DNA of 13,335 nucleotides from an uncultured Atopobium sp. (GTDB taxonomy: Bacteria; Actinomycetota; Coriobacteriia; Coriobacteriales; Atopobiaceae), in contig CAMXVQ010000030.1 in the NCBI GenBank assembly GCA_947252455.1, positions 1-13,335 of the forward strand, written 5' to 3'. Shown one piece after another: positions 1 to 6,374 of this stretch. The position numbers and the translations under genes are program-made. The number at the start of each line of letters is the position of its first letter. Position 1 is the first letter of the stretch. Below the pieces are notes generated by a model. That model saw only the letters and a program-made list of their open reading frames with translations, ran no database searches and had not been told where the DNA came from.

Positions 1-75
1 CATGAGCTTTGTGATTGGGCTCAAAAGCAAGGTGTGACTCGCATTTCCGATTTGATTGGAGCTTGTAAATGTTAA
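1..75 (+). CDS. pyrD: Dihydroorotate dehydrogenase, C-terminal end (partial)
   Basis: Only the last 24 codons are present, in frame 1, ending at the TAA at 73-75. The tail reads HELCDWAQKQGVTRISDLIG, then ACKC. A helix followed by a short 'G-x-x-x-I-x-D-L-I-G' ending resembles the C-terminus of class 1B dihydroorotate dehydrogenases, which oxidise dihydroorotate to orotate in pyrimidine synthesis. The coding end overlaps the start of pyrF by 7 bases, so the two are probably co-transcribed and translationally coupled. The call rests on this short tail plus the pyrF neighbour. Another pyrimidine gene ending in a similar helix cannot be excluded. Confidence 0.65.
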   Translation, partial: HELCDWAQKQGVTRISDLIGACKC

Positions 76-794
76 CAGAAGATGAGGTACGCTCTTCTCT
101 TATTGTTGCACTTGACTGTGATAAAGAATATGCATTAGAGCTGCTTGGGCTTTTGAGCGGCAAAGCCCGTTGGGTTAAAGTTGGCATGACGCTTTTTTAT
201 CGCGAAGGTCCTGCTCTTATTCAGGAATTTCGTGATCGTGGCTTTTCTGTTTTTCTTGACCTTAAGTTACACGATATTCCGTTTCAGGTAGAAGGAGCAG
301 CGTATTCTGCTGCGCTTGCTGGAGCCGATATAATTTCGCTTCATGCGCTGGGTTCTTCTAAGATGATTGAAAGCGCACGTAAGGGCGTAGAGCACGCACA
401 CGAACAGATAGGTTGCGATGCAAAGCTTGTTGCTATTTCTGTTTTAACAAGCATGGATGCTCAAGCGCTTTCCGAAATTGGAATTGAGCACAGTGTTGCT
501 AACGAAGTAGATCGTCTAGGTGCGCTTGCAGCTGCTCACGGGGCTCATGGTATGGTTTGCTCAGCTTTTGAGGCGCATCGTATGCGTGAAATCTTTGGTG
601 ATAAAGGTCTCATTGTTGTTCCTGGTGTGCGTCCTAAAGGCCAGGCCTGCCAAGATCAAGCGCGCGTTGCGACGCCTCAATTTGCGCTTAGCCAAGGCGC
701 TTCTAAGCTTGTGATTGGAAGACCTATAACACAGGCTGAGCACCCAGGAGATGCTTTTGAAGCAATTGTTGAAGACATTTGTAGTGCTTCTTAG
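69..794 (+). CDS. pyrF: Orotidine 5'-phosphate decarboxylase
   Basis: This 241-residue enzyme converts orotidine 5'-phosphate to UMP, the last step of de novo pyrimidine synthesis, in the cytoplasm. It is a single TIM barrel of normal family length. The substrate-binding strand VALDCD is at residues 13-18, the conserved lysine in VKVGM at 36-40, and the catalytic Asp-x-Lys-x-x-x-Asp-type motif in DLKLHDIPFQV around residues 64-74 (D64, K66, D69). The phosphate-binding elements are PGVRP at 185-189 and VIGRPIT at 215-221. The ATG at 69 overlaps the stop of the upstream probable pyrD gene, which supports this start and coupled translation. No convincing intrinsic terminator follows; the next 180 bases lead to mihF. 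Identification is secure. Confidence 0.97.
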   Translation: MLTEDEVRSSLIVALDCDKEYALELLGLLSGKARWVKVGMTLFYREGPALIQEFRDRGFSVFLDLKLHDIPFQVEGAAYSAALAGADIISLHALGSSKMIESARKGVEHAHEQIGCDAKLVAISVLTSMDAQALSEIGIEHSVANEVDRLGALAAAHGAHGMVCSAFEAHRMREIFGDKGLIVVPGVRPKGQACQDQARVATPQFALSQGASKLVIGRPITQAEHPGDAFEAIVEDICSAS

Positions 795-906
795 CTCTAA
801 TTTTTCTGAAAAACTCACAGATTTACTGCTTATTTGCCGTGATTTTGTGTTAATATCTTTTCTGACGTGGGAATTTTTAAAAAAAGCTTGTAATTTCCTG
901 CGTTTA

Positions 907-946
907 TTGACAAACTGTATGCTTGCGTAACAATTCATTGTTACGC
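907..946 (+). promoter_or_regulatory. Candidate mihF promoter with perfect palindrome (possible operator)
   Basis: A consensus -35 TTGACA sits at 907-912. Sixteen bases on, AACAAT at 929-934 is a weaker -10 (4 of 6 matches). Overlapping the -10 is a perfect inverted repeat: arms GCGTAACAAT (925-934) and ATTGTTACGC (937-946) separated by TC. A transcript from this promoter would start near 941, inside the right arm, so the repeat would not be fully transcribed from it. That favours a DNA operator over an RNA hairpin for this promoter. No T-tract follows, so it is not a terminator for pyrF. The regulator is unknown. The promoter is an inference from spacing; the palindrome is directly visible. 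Confidence 0.6.
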
Positions 947-975
947 TGCATTATTCACATATGTTTGGAGGAACG

Positions 976-1284
976 ATGGCATTACCTCAGCTTACTGATG
1001 AGCAGCGTAAAGCAGCTCTCGAGAAGGCAGCAGCCGCACGTCACGCTCGTGCTGAGCTTCGTGAGAAAATTAAAAAAGGCGAGGTTTCTCTCGCTTCTGT
1101 TCTTGCATCTGACGATGCTATTGCAAGTCGTATGAAGGTTTCCGCTTTAATTGAGTCATTACCTGGTTATGGTAAAGCTAAAGCTACCAAGATTATGGAT
1201 GAGCTTGGCATTAGTGCAACTCGTCGTGTCAAGGGTCTTGGCGCTCGTCAGCGCGAGCAACTTCTTGAGGTGCTTTCAAAATAG
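976..1284 (+). CDS. mihF: Actinobacterial integration host factor (MihF)
   Basis: This 102-residue nucleoid-associated DNA-binding protein closely resembles mycobacterial mIHF. It opens with MALPQLTDEQRKAALEKAAA, an Ala/Arg/Lys-rich N-terminal helix. From about residue 53 it has the MKVSALIESLPGYGKAKA segment, a helix-hairpin-helix-like DNA-contacting module, and it ends with TRRVKGLGARQREQLLEVL. The start at 976 is chosen because GGAGG at 967-971 lies just upstream and the protein then begins exactly like its relatives. An in-frame ATG at 961 would place the ribosome-binding site inside the gene. In mycobacteria and Streptomyces the protein compacts DNA and affects many genes. It is the first gene of a tight mihF-gmk-rpoZ run. 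Confidence 0.95.
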   Translation: MALPQLTDEQRKAALEKAAAARHARAELREKIKKGEVSLASVLASDDAIASRMKVSALIESLPGYGKAKATKIMDELGISATRRVKGLGARQREQLLEVLSK

Positions 1285-1859
1285 CTATCGTACGTACACC
1301 TCGCTTATTTGTAATTTCTGGACCGTCAGGTGCCGGTAAGGGGACAGTAATCCGTAGATTACATCAGATTTCCCCTTGCTTTGCCTTGACGGTTTCGGCT
1401 ACCACGCGTTCTCCTCGTGCACACGAGAAAGACGGTGTTGATTATCATTTTCTTACAAATGAGCAATTTAATCGTGCAATTGAACAAGATGCATTTCTTG
1501 AATGGGCACACGTCCATTCCAATAGGTATGGGACATTAAAAAGCGAGGTAGAAAAGTACATACATAGCGGACAATCCGTTATTTTGGAAATTGATCCTCA
1601 AGGTGCTTTTAATGTACAGAAAGCTTATCCAGCTGCGGTTCTTATTTTTATTGCGCCACCTTCTATGGATGTCTTGCGTGAACGTCTTATTGGAAGAAAA
1701 AGCGAAACTAAAGAATCACTTGAGTTACGGCTTGCTGATGCACGTCAAGAAATGCAGCTTAAGGATAGATATGACGCTGTTCTTATCAATGATTCATTGG
1801 ATGAATGTGCGAAAAGCCTCAAAGATTTGATGTATGTTTATGAAACTAAAGGAGCCTAA
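1281..1859 (+). CDS. gmk: Guanylate kinase, apparent ATA start
   Basis: Gmk phosphorylates GMP to GDP with ATP. The P-loop GPSGAGKG is encoded at 1320-1343. The GMP-binding VSATTRSPR follows at residues 38-46, then DGVDYHF, RYGT, the EID acid motif at 103-105, and the lid region with conserved Arg residues from about 133. Reading back from the P-loop to the in-frame TGA at 1266, there is no ATG, GTG, TTG or CTG. The first usual start, TTG at 1386, lies inside the protein after the P-loop and would destroy it. The best candidate is ATA at 1281, overlapping the mihF TAG (ATAG), ten bases after GAGG at 1267-1270. It gives a 192-residue protein beginning (M)AIVRTPRLFVISGPSGAGKG, normal for the family. 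A sequencing error, a lost ATG or a start at ATC 1287 are alternatives. The product call is secure; the exact start is not. Confidence 0.92.
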   Translation: MAIVRTPRLFVISGPSGAGKGTVIRRLHQISPCFALTVSATTRSPRAHEKDGVDYHFLTNEQFNRAIEQDAFLEWAHVHSNRYGTLKSEVEKYIHSGQSVILEIDPQGAFNVQKAYPAAVLIFIAPPSMDVLRERLIGRKSETKESLELRLADARQEMQLKDRYDAVLINDSLDECAKSLKDLMYVYETKGA

Positions 1860-1862
1860 AAT

Positions 1863-2186
1863 ATGGCAATGCATAAAAGTGATACACCTTCTGTAGATAT
1901 TACAAAGCCTGAGATTAACAGTCTTCTCGAAAAAACAGAAGAGAATCCTTTCTTGCTTTGTGCAATAGCTGCTAAGCGTGCATGCGACATTAAAAGCATG
2001 ATTCGCGGTCAGCATCTACGTGTAGCTGCAATTAACGATATTGATACCATTACCACAGAAGTTTCGGGAAAAGATCCCGTTTCAGCTGCTATGAATGAGA
2101 TTGATTCGGGTGACTTAAGCTATCAAAAAGATCTTTTTGATGAGGAGCTTCGCGGTTCCAACGCGCGTGTTGAACATAACTTATAA
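1863..2186 (+). CDS. rpoZ: RNA polymerase omega subunit
   Basis: This 107-residue protein contains the omega-family core LLEKTEENPFLLCAIAAKRA at about residues 21-40, followed by CDIKSMIRGQHLRV. Omega binds the beta-prime subunit and helps core polymerase assembly. The acidic, variable C-terminal tail is normal. AAAGGAG at 1848-1854 precedes the ATG at 1863 by 8 bases; an ATG two codons later is possible. It begins 3 bases after the gmk stop, so it is certainly in the same transcript. mihF-gmk-rpoZ is a common actinobacterial arrangement. A strong terminator follows. Confidence 0.93.
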   Translation: MAMHKSDTPSVDITKPEINSLLEKTEENPFLLCAIAAKRACDIKSMIRGQHLRVAAINDIDTITTEVSGKDPVSAAMNEIDSGDLSYQKDLFDEELRGSNARVEHNL

Positions 2187-2212
2187 CATGCGTGTATAAG
2201 GTTTTATCTGTT

Positions 2213-2243
2213 AAATACACGGCATTATGTCGTGTATTTTTTT
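2213..2243 (+). terminator. Intrinsic terminator after rpoZ
   Basis: A perfect 9-bp stem is formed by AAATACACG (2213-2221) and CGTGTATTT (2231-2239). The intervening bases can add a G-U and a C-G pair, and the run of seven T at 2237-2243 follows directly. It ends the mihF-gmk-rpoZ transcript. thiI therefore needs its own promoter or read-through; none is obvious in the 29 bases between. Confidence 0.85.
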
Positions 2244-2272
2244 ATTACGAAATCTAAGGTAAGGTTGGTTGT

Positions 2273-3571
2273 ATGTTTTCCCGCGTTTGTCTTATTCATT
2301 ATCACGAAATTGGGTTAAAAGGCAAGAACAGGTCTACGTTTGAGCGTCAGCTTATTCAAAATCTTAAACATGGACTGCGTGCTTTTGATCTTGCTGGTGT
2401 TGATAGGATTTCGGGTCACGTTCGCATTCGTGTAAAAAATGGCGATTGTACGCCAGAACTCGCTCGAGCTGCAGCCAAAATACCTGGTGTTGCGCGTGTT
2501 TCTCTTGCGTATTGTGTCGAGCAAGACAAAGACCAAATTTGTGAAGCTGCCGTGTTGGCACTTTCACATATTCCGCACTTTTCAACGTTTAAGGTGCATG
2601 CACACAAATCGTCTACCAATTTTGAGCTTCATACGCTTGAGATTAACTGTTTGGTAGGTGAAGCTTTGTGTAAAGCATTTCCCGATAAAAAAGTGCAGAT
2701 GCATAAGCCCGACGTTCAATTGGACGTTCAAGTTGTTAACAATGTGGCCTATGTGTATGCCGTTGTTGAGCAGAGTTTGCTTGCTGCAGGATATGGCGCA
2801 CTTGATTTTGAAGCGTTTGATGACAATGCAGTTTTATCTTTAGTTGGAGTAGGGGGTTTGCCCGTAGGATCTGCTGGTAAAGTTGTGACGTTGCTTTCCA
2901 GTGGCTTTGATTCGCCCGTTGCCACATGGATGGTTGGACGACGTGGCGCGGTGTGTATACCTTTGCATTTTTCGGGTCGTCCTCAAACTGCTGATACGAG
3001 CGAATATCTTACTCGTCAAATTGTTTCTGCTCTTGATCCTACTGGTTGTATTGGAAGACTCTACGTTTGCCCCTTTGGAGATCAACAACGCGAGATATCC
3101 TTATGTGTACCTCAAAGTCTGCGCATTATTTGTTATCGTCGCATTATGTTTGCGGTTGCCGAAAAACTTGCCCTCGCAGAGGGTGCAAAGGCATTGGTAA
3201 CAGGTGAGTCACTCGGACAAGTTGCCTCTCAAACGTTGGATAATATTGCAGCCGTTAACGAAATGGTGAGTCTGCCTGTACTTCGTCCGTTAATTGGTTC
3301 TGACAAACAAGAGATTATTAAGCGGTCGTTGCAAATTGGTACCTACGATATAAGTTCTAAGCCATCGCCTGATTGCTGCACGTTATTTATGCCTCGTAGA
3401 CCCGAAACACACGCTAAACTTGATGCGGTACATGCAGCTTGGGACTCATTTGATCATGCGGCTATGATCGATGAACTCTTTGATCACATTGAATACATAG
3501 ATTATGACTCGTGTTATGCATATCACAGCTGTTCTGCTAAACGCGCGTATCATCGTGAGCTAGGTAGATGA
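2273..3571 (+). CDS. thiI: tRNA 4-thiouridine synthase ThiI (no rhodanese domain)
   Basis: ThiI adenylates uridine 8 of tRNA and transfers sulfur to it; in some bacteria it also contributes sulfur to thiamine thiazole. The 432-residue protein has the N-terminal ferredoxin-like region (LIHYHEIGLKGKNRSTFE at 7-24), a THUMP RNA-binding domain through about residue 170, and a PP-loop ATPase domain. The PP-loop reads SSGFDSP at 209-215, with serine where SGGxDS usually has its first glycine. VTGESLGQVASQTLDN at 309-324 and DCCTLFMPRRPET at 367-379 are family hallmarks; C368 or C369 corresponds to the catalytic cysteine. There is no C-terminal rhodanese domain, as in the Bacillus-type short form, so sulfur probably comes directly from a cysteine desulfurase not seen here. 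AAGG at 2261-2264 precedes the ATG. Confidence 0.93.
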   Translation: MFSRVCLIHYHEIGLKGKNRSTFERQLIQNLKHGLRAFDLAGVDRISGHVRIRVKNGDCTPELARAAAKIPGVARVSLAYCVEQDKDQICEAAVLALSHIPHFSTFKVHAHKSSTNFELHTLEINCLVGEALCKAFPDKKVQMHKPDVQLDVQVVNNVAYVYAVVEQSLLAAGYGALDFEAFDDNAVLSLVGVGGLPVGSAGKVVTLLSSGFDSPVATWMVGRRGAVCIPLHFSGRPQTADTSEYLTRQIVSALDPTGCIGRLYVCPFGDQQREISLCVPQSLRIICYRRIMFAVAEKLALAEGAKALVTGESLGQVASQTLDNIAAVNEMVSLPVLRPLIGSDKQEIIKRSLQIGTYDISSKPSPDCCTLFMPRRPETHAKLDAVHAAWDSFDHAAMIDELFDHIEYIDYDSCYAYHSCSAKRAYHRELGR

Positions 3572-3641
3572 CCCTTGTAGCTTTGCTTTTTTGGTAAATT
3601 TACTTGAAACGTGCACCCTTGGCATAGATTTTTACCACTAT

Positions 3642-3681
3642 GTGCTGATAATCATGCATGTTTTCAGCATGTTAGCTGCAC
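3642..3681 (+). terminator. Imperfect hairpin after thiI, possible weak terminator
   Basis: The inner stem CATGC (3653-3657) / GCATG (3667-3671) is extended outward, with one bulge and two mismatches, to GTGC (3642-3645) / GCAC (3678-3681). T-rich sequence follows at 3684-3695. It lies 70 bases after the thiI stop, in a 197-base gap before comEA. The T-tract is interrupted, so terminator function is only a possibility. The rest of the gap is T-rich and has a directly repeated TTTGTACG (3693-3700 and 3719-3726). No convincing promoter was found. Confidence 0.3.
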
Positions 3682-3768
3682 GCCTTATTTTATTTGTACG
3701 TTTATTCTTTTCGCTTTCTTTGTACGATATGACTACTGTCTTGTCGGTATCCAAAGAAAGCGATTTTT

Positions 3769-4602
3769 ATGGCTCAAATTTCTCGTAAGCACCATTCTTT
3801 AGAAGACCCTTTGAGTGCGCAAGTACCGCTCTCTTGGGACGTATCTTTAGACAATCGGAACAAACGTTGCCTTGGTTTAGTTTATGCTGTGCAGAATCTC
3901 AAAGATAAGCTTATTGGAGCAAAGCCAGAGGTTATTGGATGTGTGGTAGGTGTTATTATTGTTATCGCATGCATTGGCTGGTGGATATGTTCAACGATTT
4001 TGATAACGCCTGTGCCCCTTGCATCAACGGACGAAACATCTTTAAGCCAAAATGCTTCTGAAGAAAACTATGATACTAACCAATCAAGAGAAGATGCACA
4101 ACCATCGCAAGAAGACACATCACAACGCATAGTCATCTATATTGACGGCTGCGTTGCACATCCCGATGTCTATGAACTTCCTGCATCCGCGCGCGTGAAA
4201 GATAGTATTGATCGTGCAGGTGGCTTAACCAGTGACGCTGATGTAGCTGCATTAAATTTAGCATCTGAGCTTCATGACGGTGAAAAAGTCCATATACCAC
4301 GTGTTGGGGAAGACGCAACGCTTACACAAGATTCAACGGGGGCTGCTTCTGTTGATTCTTCCCGGCAAGACAGAGGCGCTTCTACAACGCGCAAAGAGCA
4401 ATCGCCAACGCGTCCTATCTCACTTAATAAAGCGTCAAAAAATGAGCTTTTAGAGCTTCCAGGAGTAGGCCCTGCTATGGCAGATAGGATTATTGCAGAT
4501 CGTCGTGAGCACGGTCCATTTAAACACGTTGAAGATTTGAAACGCGTTAAAGGTATTGGCTCAAAGAAATTTGAAAAGCTCCGAAAGTATCTCCATGTAT
4601 AG
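3769..4602 (+). CDS. comEA: ComEA-type competence DNA receptor
   Basis: ComEA binds incoming double-stranded DNA at the cell surface and feeds it to the ComEC channel during natural transformation. This 277-residue protein has a cytoplasmic N-terminus of about 55 residues and one membrane segment (about 56-79, very hydrophobic and without lysines). A Ser/Glu/Asp/Gln-rich linker leads to an SLBB domain at about 121-178 (IVIYIDGCVAHPDVYELPAS, then GGLTSDADVAALNLA). A second low-complexity linker follows, then a tandem helix-hairpin-helix DNA-binding domain at 217-277 with LNKASKNELLELPGVGP and VKGIGSKKF. The long N-terminal extension is larger than in Bacillus. The site before the ATG (GAAAG at 3756-3760) is weak. 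The end overlaps the comEC start by 8 bases, so the pair is coupled. Confidence 0.93.
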   Translation: MAQISRKHHSLEDPLSAQVPLSWDVSLDNRNKRCLGLVYAVQNLKDKLIGAKPEVIGCVVGVIIVIACIGWWICSTILITPVPLASTDETSLSQNASEENYDTNQSREDAQPSQEDTSQRIVIYIDGCVAHPDVYELPASARVKDSIDRAGGLTSDADVAALNLASELHDGEKVHIPRVGEDATLTQDSTGAASVDSSRQDRGASTTRKEQSPTRPISLNKASKNELLELPGVGPAMADRIIADRREHGPFKHVEDLKRVKGIGSKKFEKLRKYLHV

Positions 4603-6289
4603 CAAAAGCCAAGACAAAGACGATGAATTTAGTCTTCCTCGTTTTACAAAACCATATCTTCCTCCTATATTAGCTGTGTATATGACGACCCATCTTGTTT
4701 TGTTTTTGGTACTGCGTTCTGCGCGTTTATATGAAATGGCTCGCGCTCAAAAGCTTAGTGTATATCTATCATCTGCATTAGGTTTGCTGTGTAGTTACGT
4801 AATAATACCTGCATGTATAGGTATTGCGTGCGTTGTATGTACTGTTTTGCTCTATCGATGTACACACGTTGCATCGCCTTGGTATATCTTTTTGAAACGT
4901 TCGAAAAAAATAGGATGGATGGTCATTTTAACAGCCGGTATAAGTTGCGTTCTTGGTATCTTTTTGGTATACCAGACCTGTGTTCGTCAACATGTATTGC
5001 AGCATATAAGCGCTCGTAATGAGCTTAAGTGTATGTGCATAGCAGATAGTAGATCAGTGTTTCATAGCTATGTTACACCTGCTAAAATTTTTGTAAATGA
5101 TAACTATGTTGGTACTGCAGAGCTTATAAGCAAAGAAGCCCTTGAACTCTATAGCACGTATACAGTTCAAGGACAGTTTAAGGCTTATACATCTGATTCC
5201 AATAAACTTTCCTCATGTGCTCAAGGACTTTTAGGGTCTGTGACTATTGGACGCGTACACCATATTCAAAAGCCGGTGGGGCTTTATGGGTTAGCAAGTT
5301 TTATTCGTTTGCAGTGTATGAATATTCTTAAACGCTCAACGCCAGAACATAGTGCACTCATGCTTGCAAGTATTTGCGGATACAAAGAGCCTATGCATCA
5401 GCTTGGTATGACTGATTTATTTAGGGTGTGCGGAATTTCTCACGTTGTCTGTGTATCTGGTACACATTTGGCTCTTTTTTCGCTTTTGATTGCTAAGATT
5501 TTAAGCCACATGCCGCTTTCCCTTTTTACGCAACGTATACTTACCCTGTGTTTAAGCATGGTCTTTGTTATGAGTTGCGGTATGCCGCTTTCAGCGCTCA
5601 GAGCTTGGGGTTTGGTTGCCTGCAGCGTGTTTGCAGACTTTTTTCGAGCACAAAGGCATGTCATATCAAGTGTTTCGTGTACGGCTTTGATCATGATTGT
5701 TGTAAACCCTTGGTGTGCCTGCGATGTAAGTTTTATTTTATCGGTAAGCTGCGTTATTGGGCTTGCACTCTTTGGCAACTATGTAAACTTTCTCGTTGAA
5801 TGGGCGTTTGTAAAACTGCTACGAACCTTGTCATATTTGCGTTTTCAATCAGAGGGGCATCTTAAGCGCGTACTAGAACTTTTGATACATGGAATACAAG
5901 CAAAAGCTCTTACTTCAGCTCTTCAAGTTGCATCGTTGTCACTTTGTGCGCAGGTGAGTACGCTGCCGTTTTCGATCGGCTTTTTTCAGGGCGTTTCTTT
6001 TATAGCGGTTTTAAGTAATGTGATACTTGTGCCCTGTATGGTGTATACAGCTCTTTTAGCAGTACTAACCATCGTATGCGCGCCTTGTGTTCTCGTGGCC
6101 AATCTGCTTTTATGCGTAGGATCTTGTGCTACATCGGCAATTTTGCTGGTGCTTAAGCTATTTTCAAAATTTCCAGGTGCGTACGTTTCCACCGATGGAC
6201 TTTCTGCAGGCGCAGCACTCAGCGCAGCTGTATTCCTTGTGGTTATTGCTTACAAGTGGCCTCGTCCTGGAACACATGACGTATACTAA
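4595..6289 (+). CDS. comEC: ComEC/Rec2 DNA uptake channel, lacking the MBL-like domain
   Basis: ComEC forms the inner-membrane channel that carries single-stranded DNA into the cell. The ATG at 4595 gives 564 residues. It overlaps the comEA end by 8 bases and has GAAAG at 4583-4587. An in-frame TTG at 4556 lies deep in comEA and is less likely. Three to four membrane segments fill residues 24-128. A periplasmic OB-fold-like (DUF4131) region spans about 141-225. The Competence domain runs from about 250 to 553, including GISHVVCVSGTHLALFSLL (280-298), SALRAWGLVACSVFADF and VSTLPFSIGFFQGVSFIAVL. The protein ends right after the last membrane helix at KWPRPGTHDVY. The metallo-beta-lactamase-like C-terminal domain of full-length ComEC is absent, and only 85 bases separate the stop from holA, so no remnant can be hidden there. 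Confidence 0.92.
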   Translation: MYSKSQDKDDEFSLPRFTKPYLPPILAVYMTTHLVLFLVLRSARLYEMARAQKLSVYLSSALGLLCSYVIIPACIGIACVVCTVLLYRCTHVASPWYIFLKRSKKIGWMVILTAGISCVLGIFLVYQTCVRQHVLQHISARNELKCMCIADSRSVFHSYVTPAKIFVNDNYVGTAELISKEALELYSTYTVQGQFKAYTSDSNKLSSCAQGLLGSVTIGRVHHIQKPVGLYGLASFIRLQCMNILKRSTPEHSALMLASICGYKEPMHQLGMTDLFRVCGISHVVCVSGTHLALFSLLIAKILSHMPLSLFTQRILTLCLSMVFVMSCGMPLSALRAWGLVACSVFADFFRAQRHVISSVSCTALIMIVVNPWCACDVSFILSVSCVIGLALFGNYVNFLVEWAFVKLLRTLSYLRFQSEGHLKRVLELLIHGIQAKALTSALQVASLSLCAQVSTLPFSIGFFQGVSFIAVLSNVILVPCMVYTALLAVLTIVCAPCVLVANLLLCVGSCATSAILLVLKLFSKFPGAYVSTDGLSAGAALSAAVFLVVIAYKWPRPGTHDVY

Positions 6290-6374
6290 TCTCACCAATC
6301 CAAGCTCACAGCTGTGATTGAAAACGTTTGTGTGCATGTGGGTTTTTACCGCACCAGTAACGTAAAGGAGTTTT

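Noticed and set aside
561..938. 125-residue open frame on the - strand over pyrF
   Set aside because: It is antisense to a secure gene, has no ribosome-binding site or recognisable motif, and follows the codon pattern of pyrF on the other strand.
1386..1859. gmk starting at TTG 1386 (157 residues)
   Set aside because: This start lies after the P-loop and would give a guanylate kinase without its ATP-binding motif. The frame is open and clearly Gmk-like back to 1281.
2180..2200. Inverted repeat CTTATA / TATAAG at the rpoZ stop
   Set aside because: Six weak A/T-rich pairs with a 9-base loop; the real terminator lies just downstream at 2213-2243.
3591..3802. Two small overlapping open frames in the thiI-comEA gap
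   Set aside because: They start with TTG or GTG, have no ribosome-binding site, run into comEA in another frame, and their residue content just reflects T-rich DNA.
5440..5778. 112-residue - strand open frame inside comEC
   Set aside because: It is antisense to conserved ComEC motifs and shows no family resemblance; it is a shadow of the coding strand.
6306..6317. Perfect 12-bp palindrome TCACAGCTGTGA before holA
   Set aside because: It has no loop, no T-tract and no relation to a promoter, and perfect 12-mers of this kind are expected by chance in a window this long.
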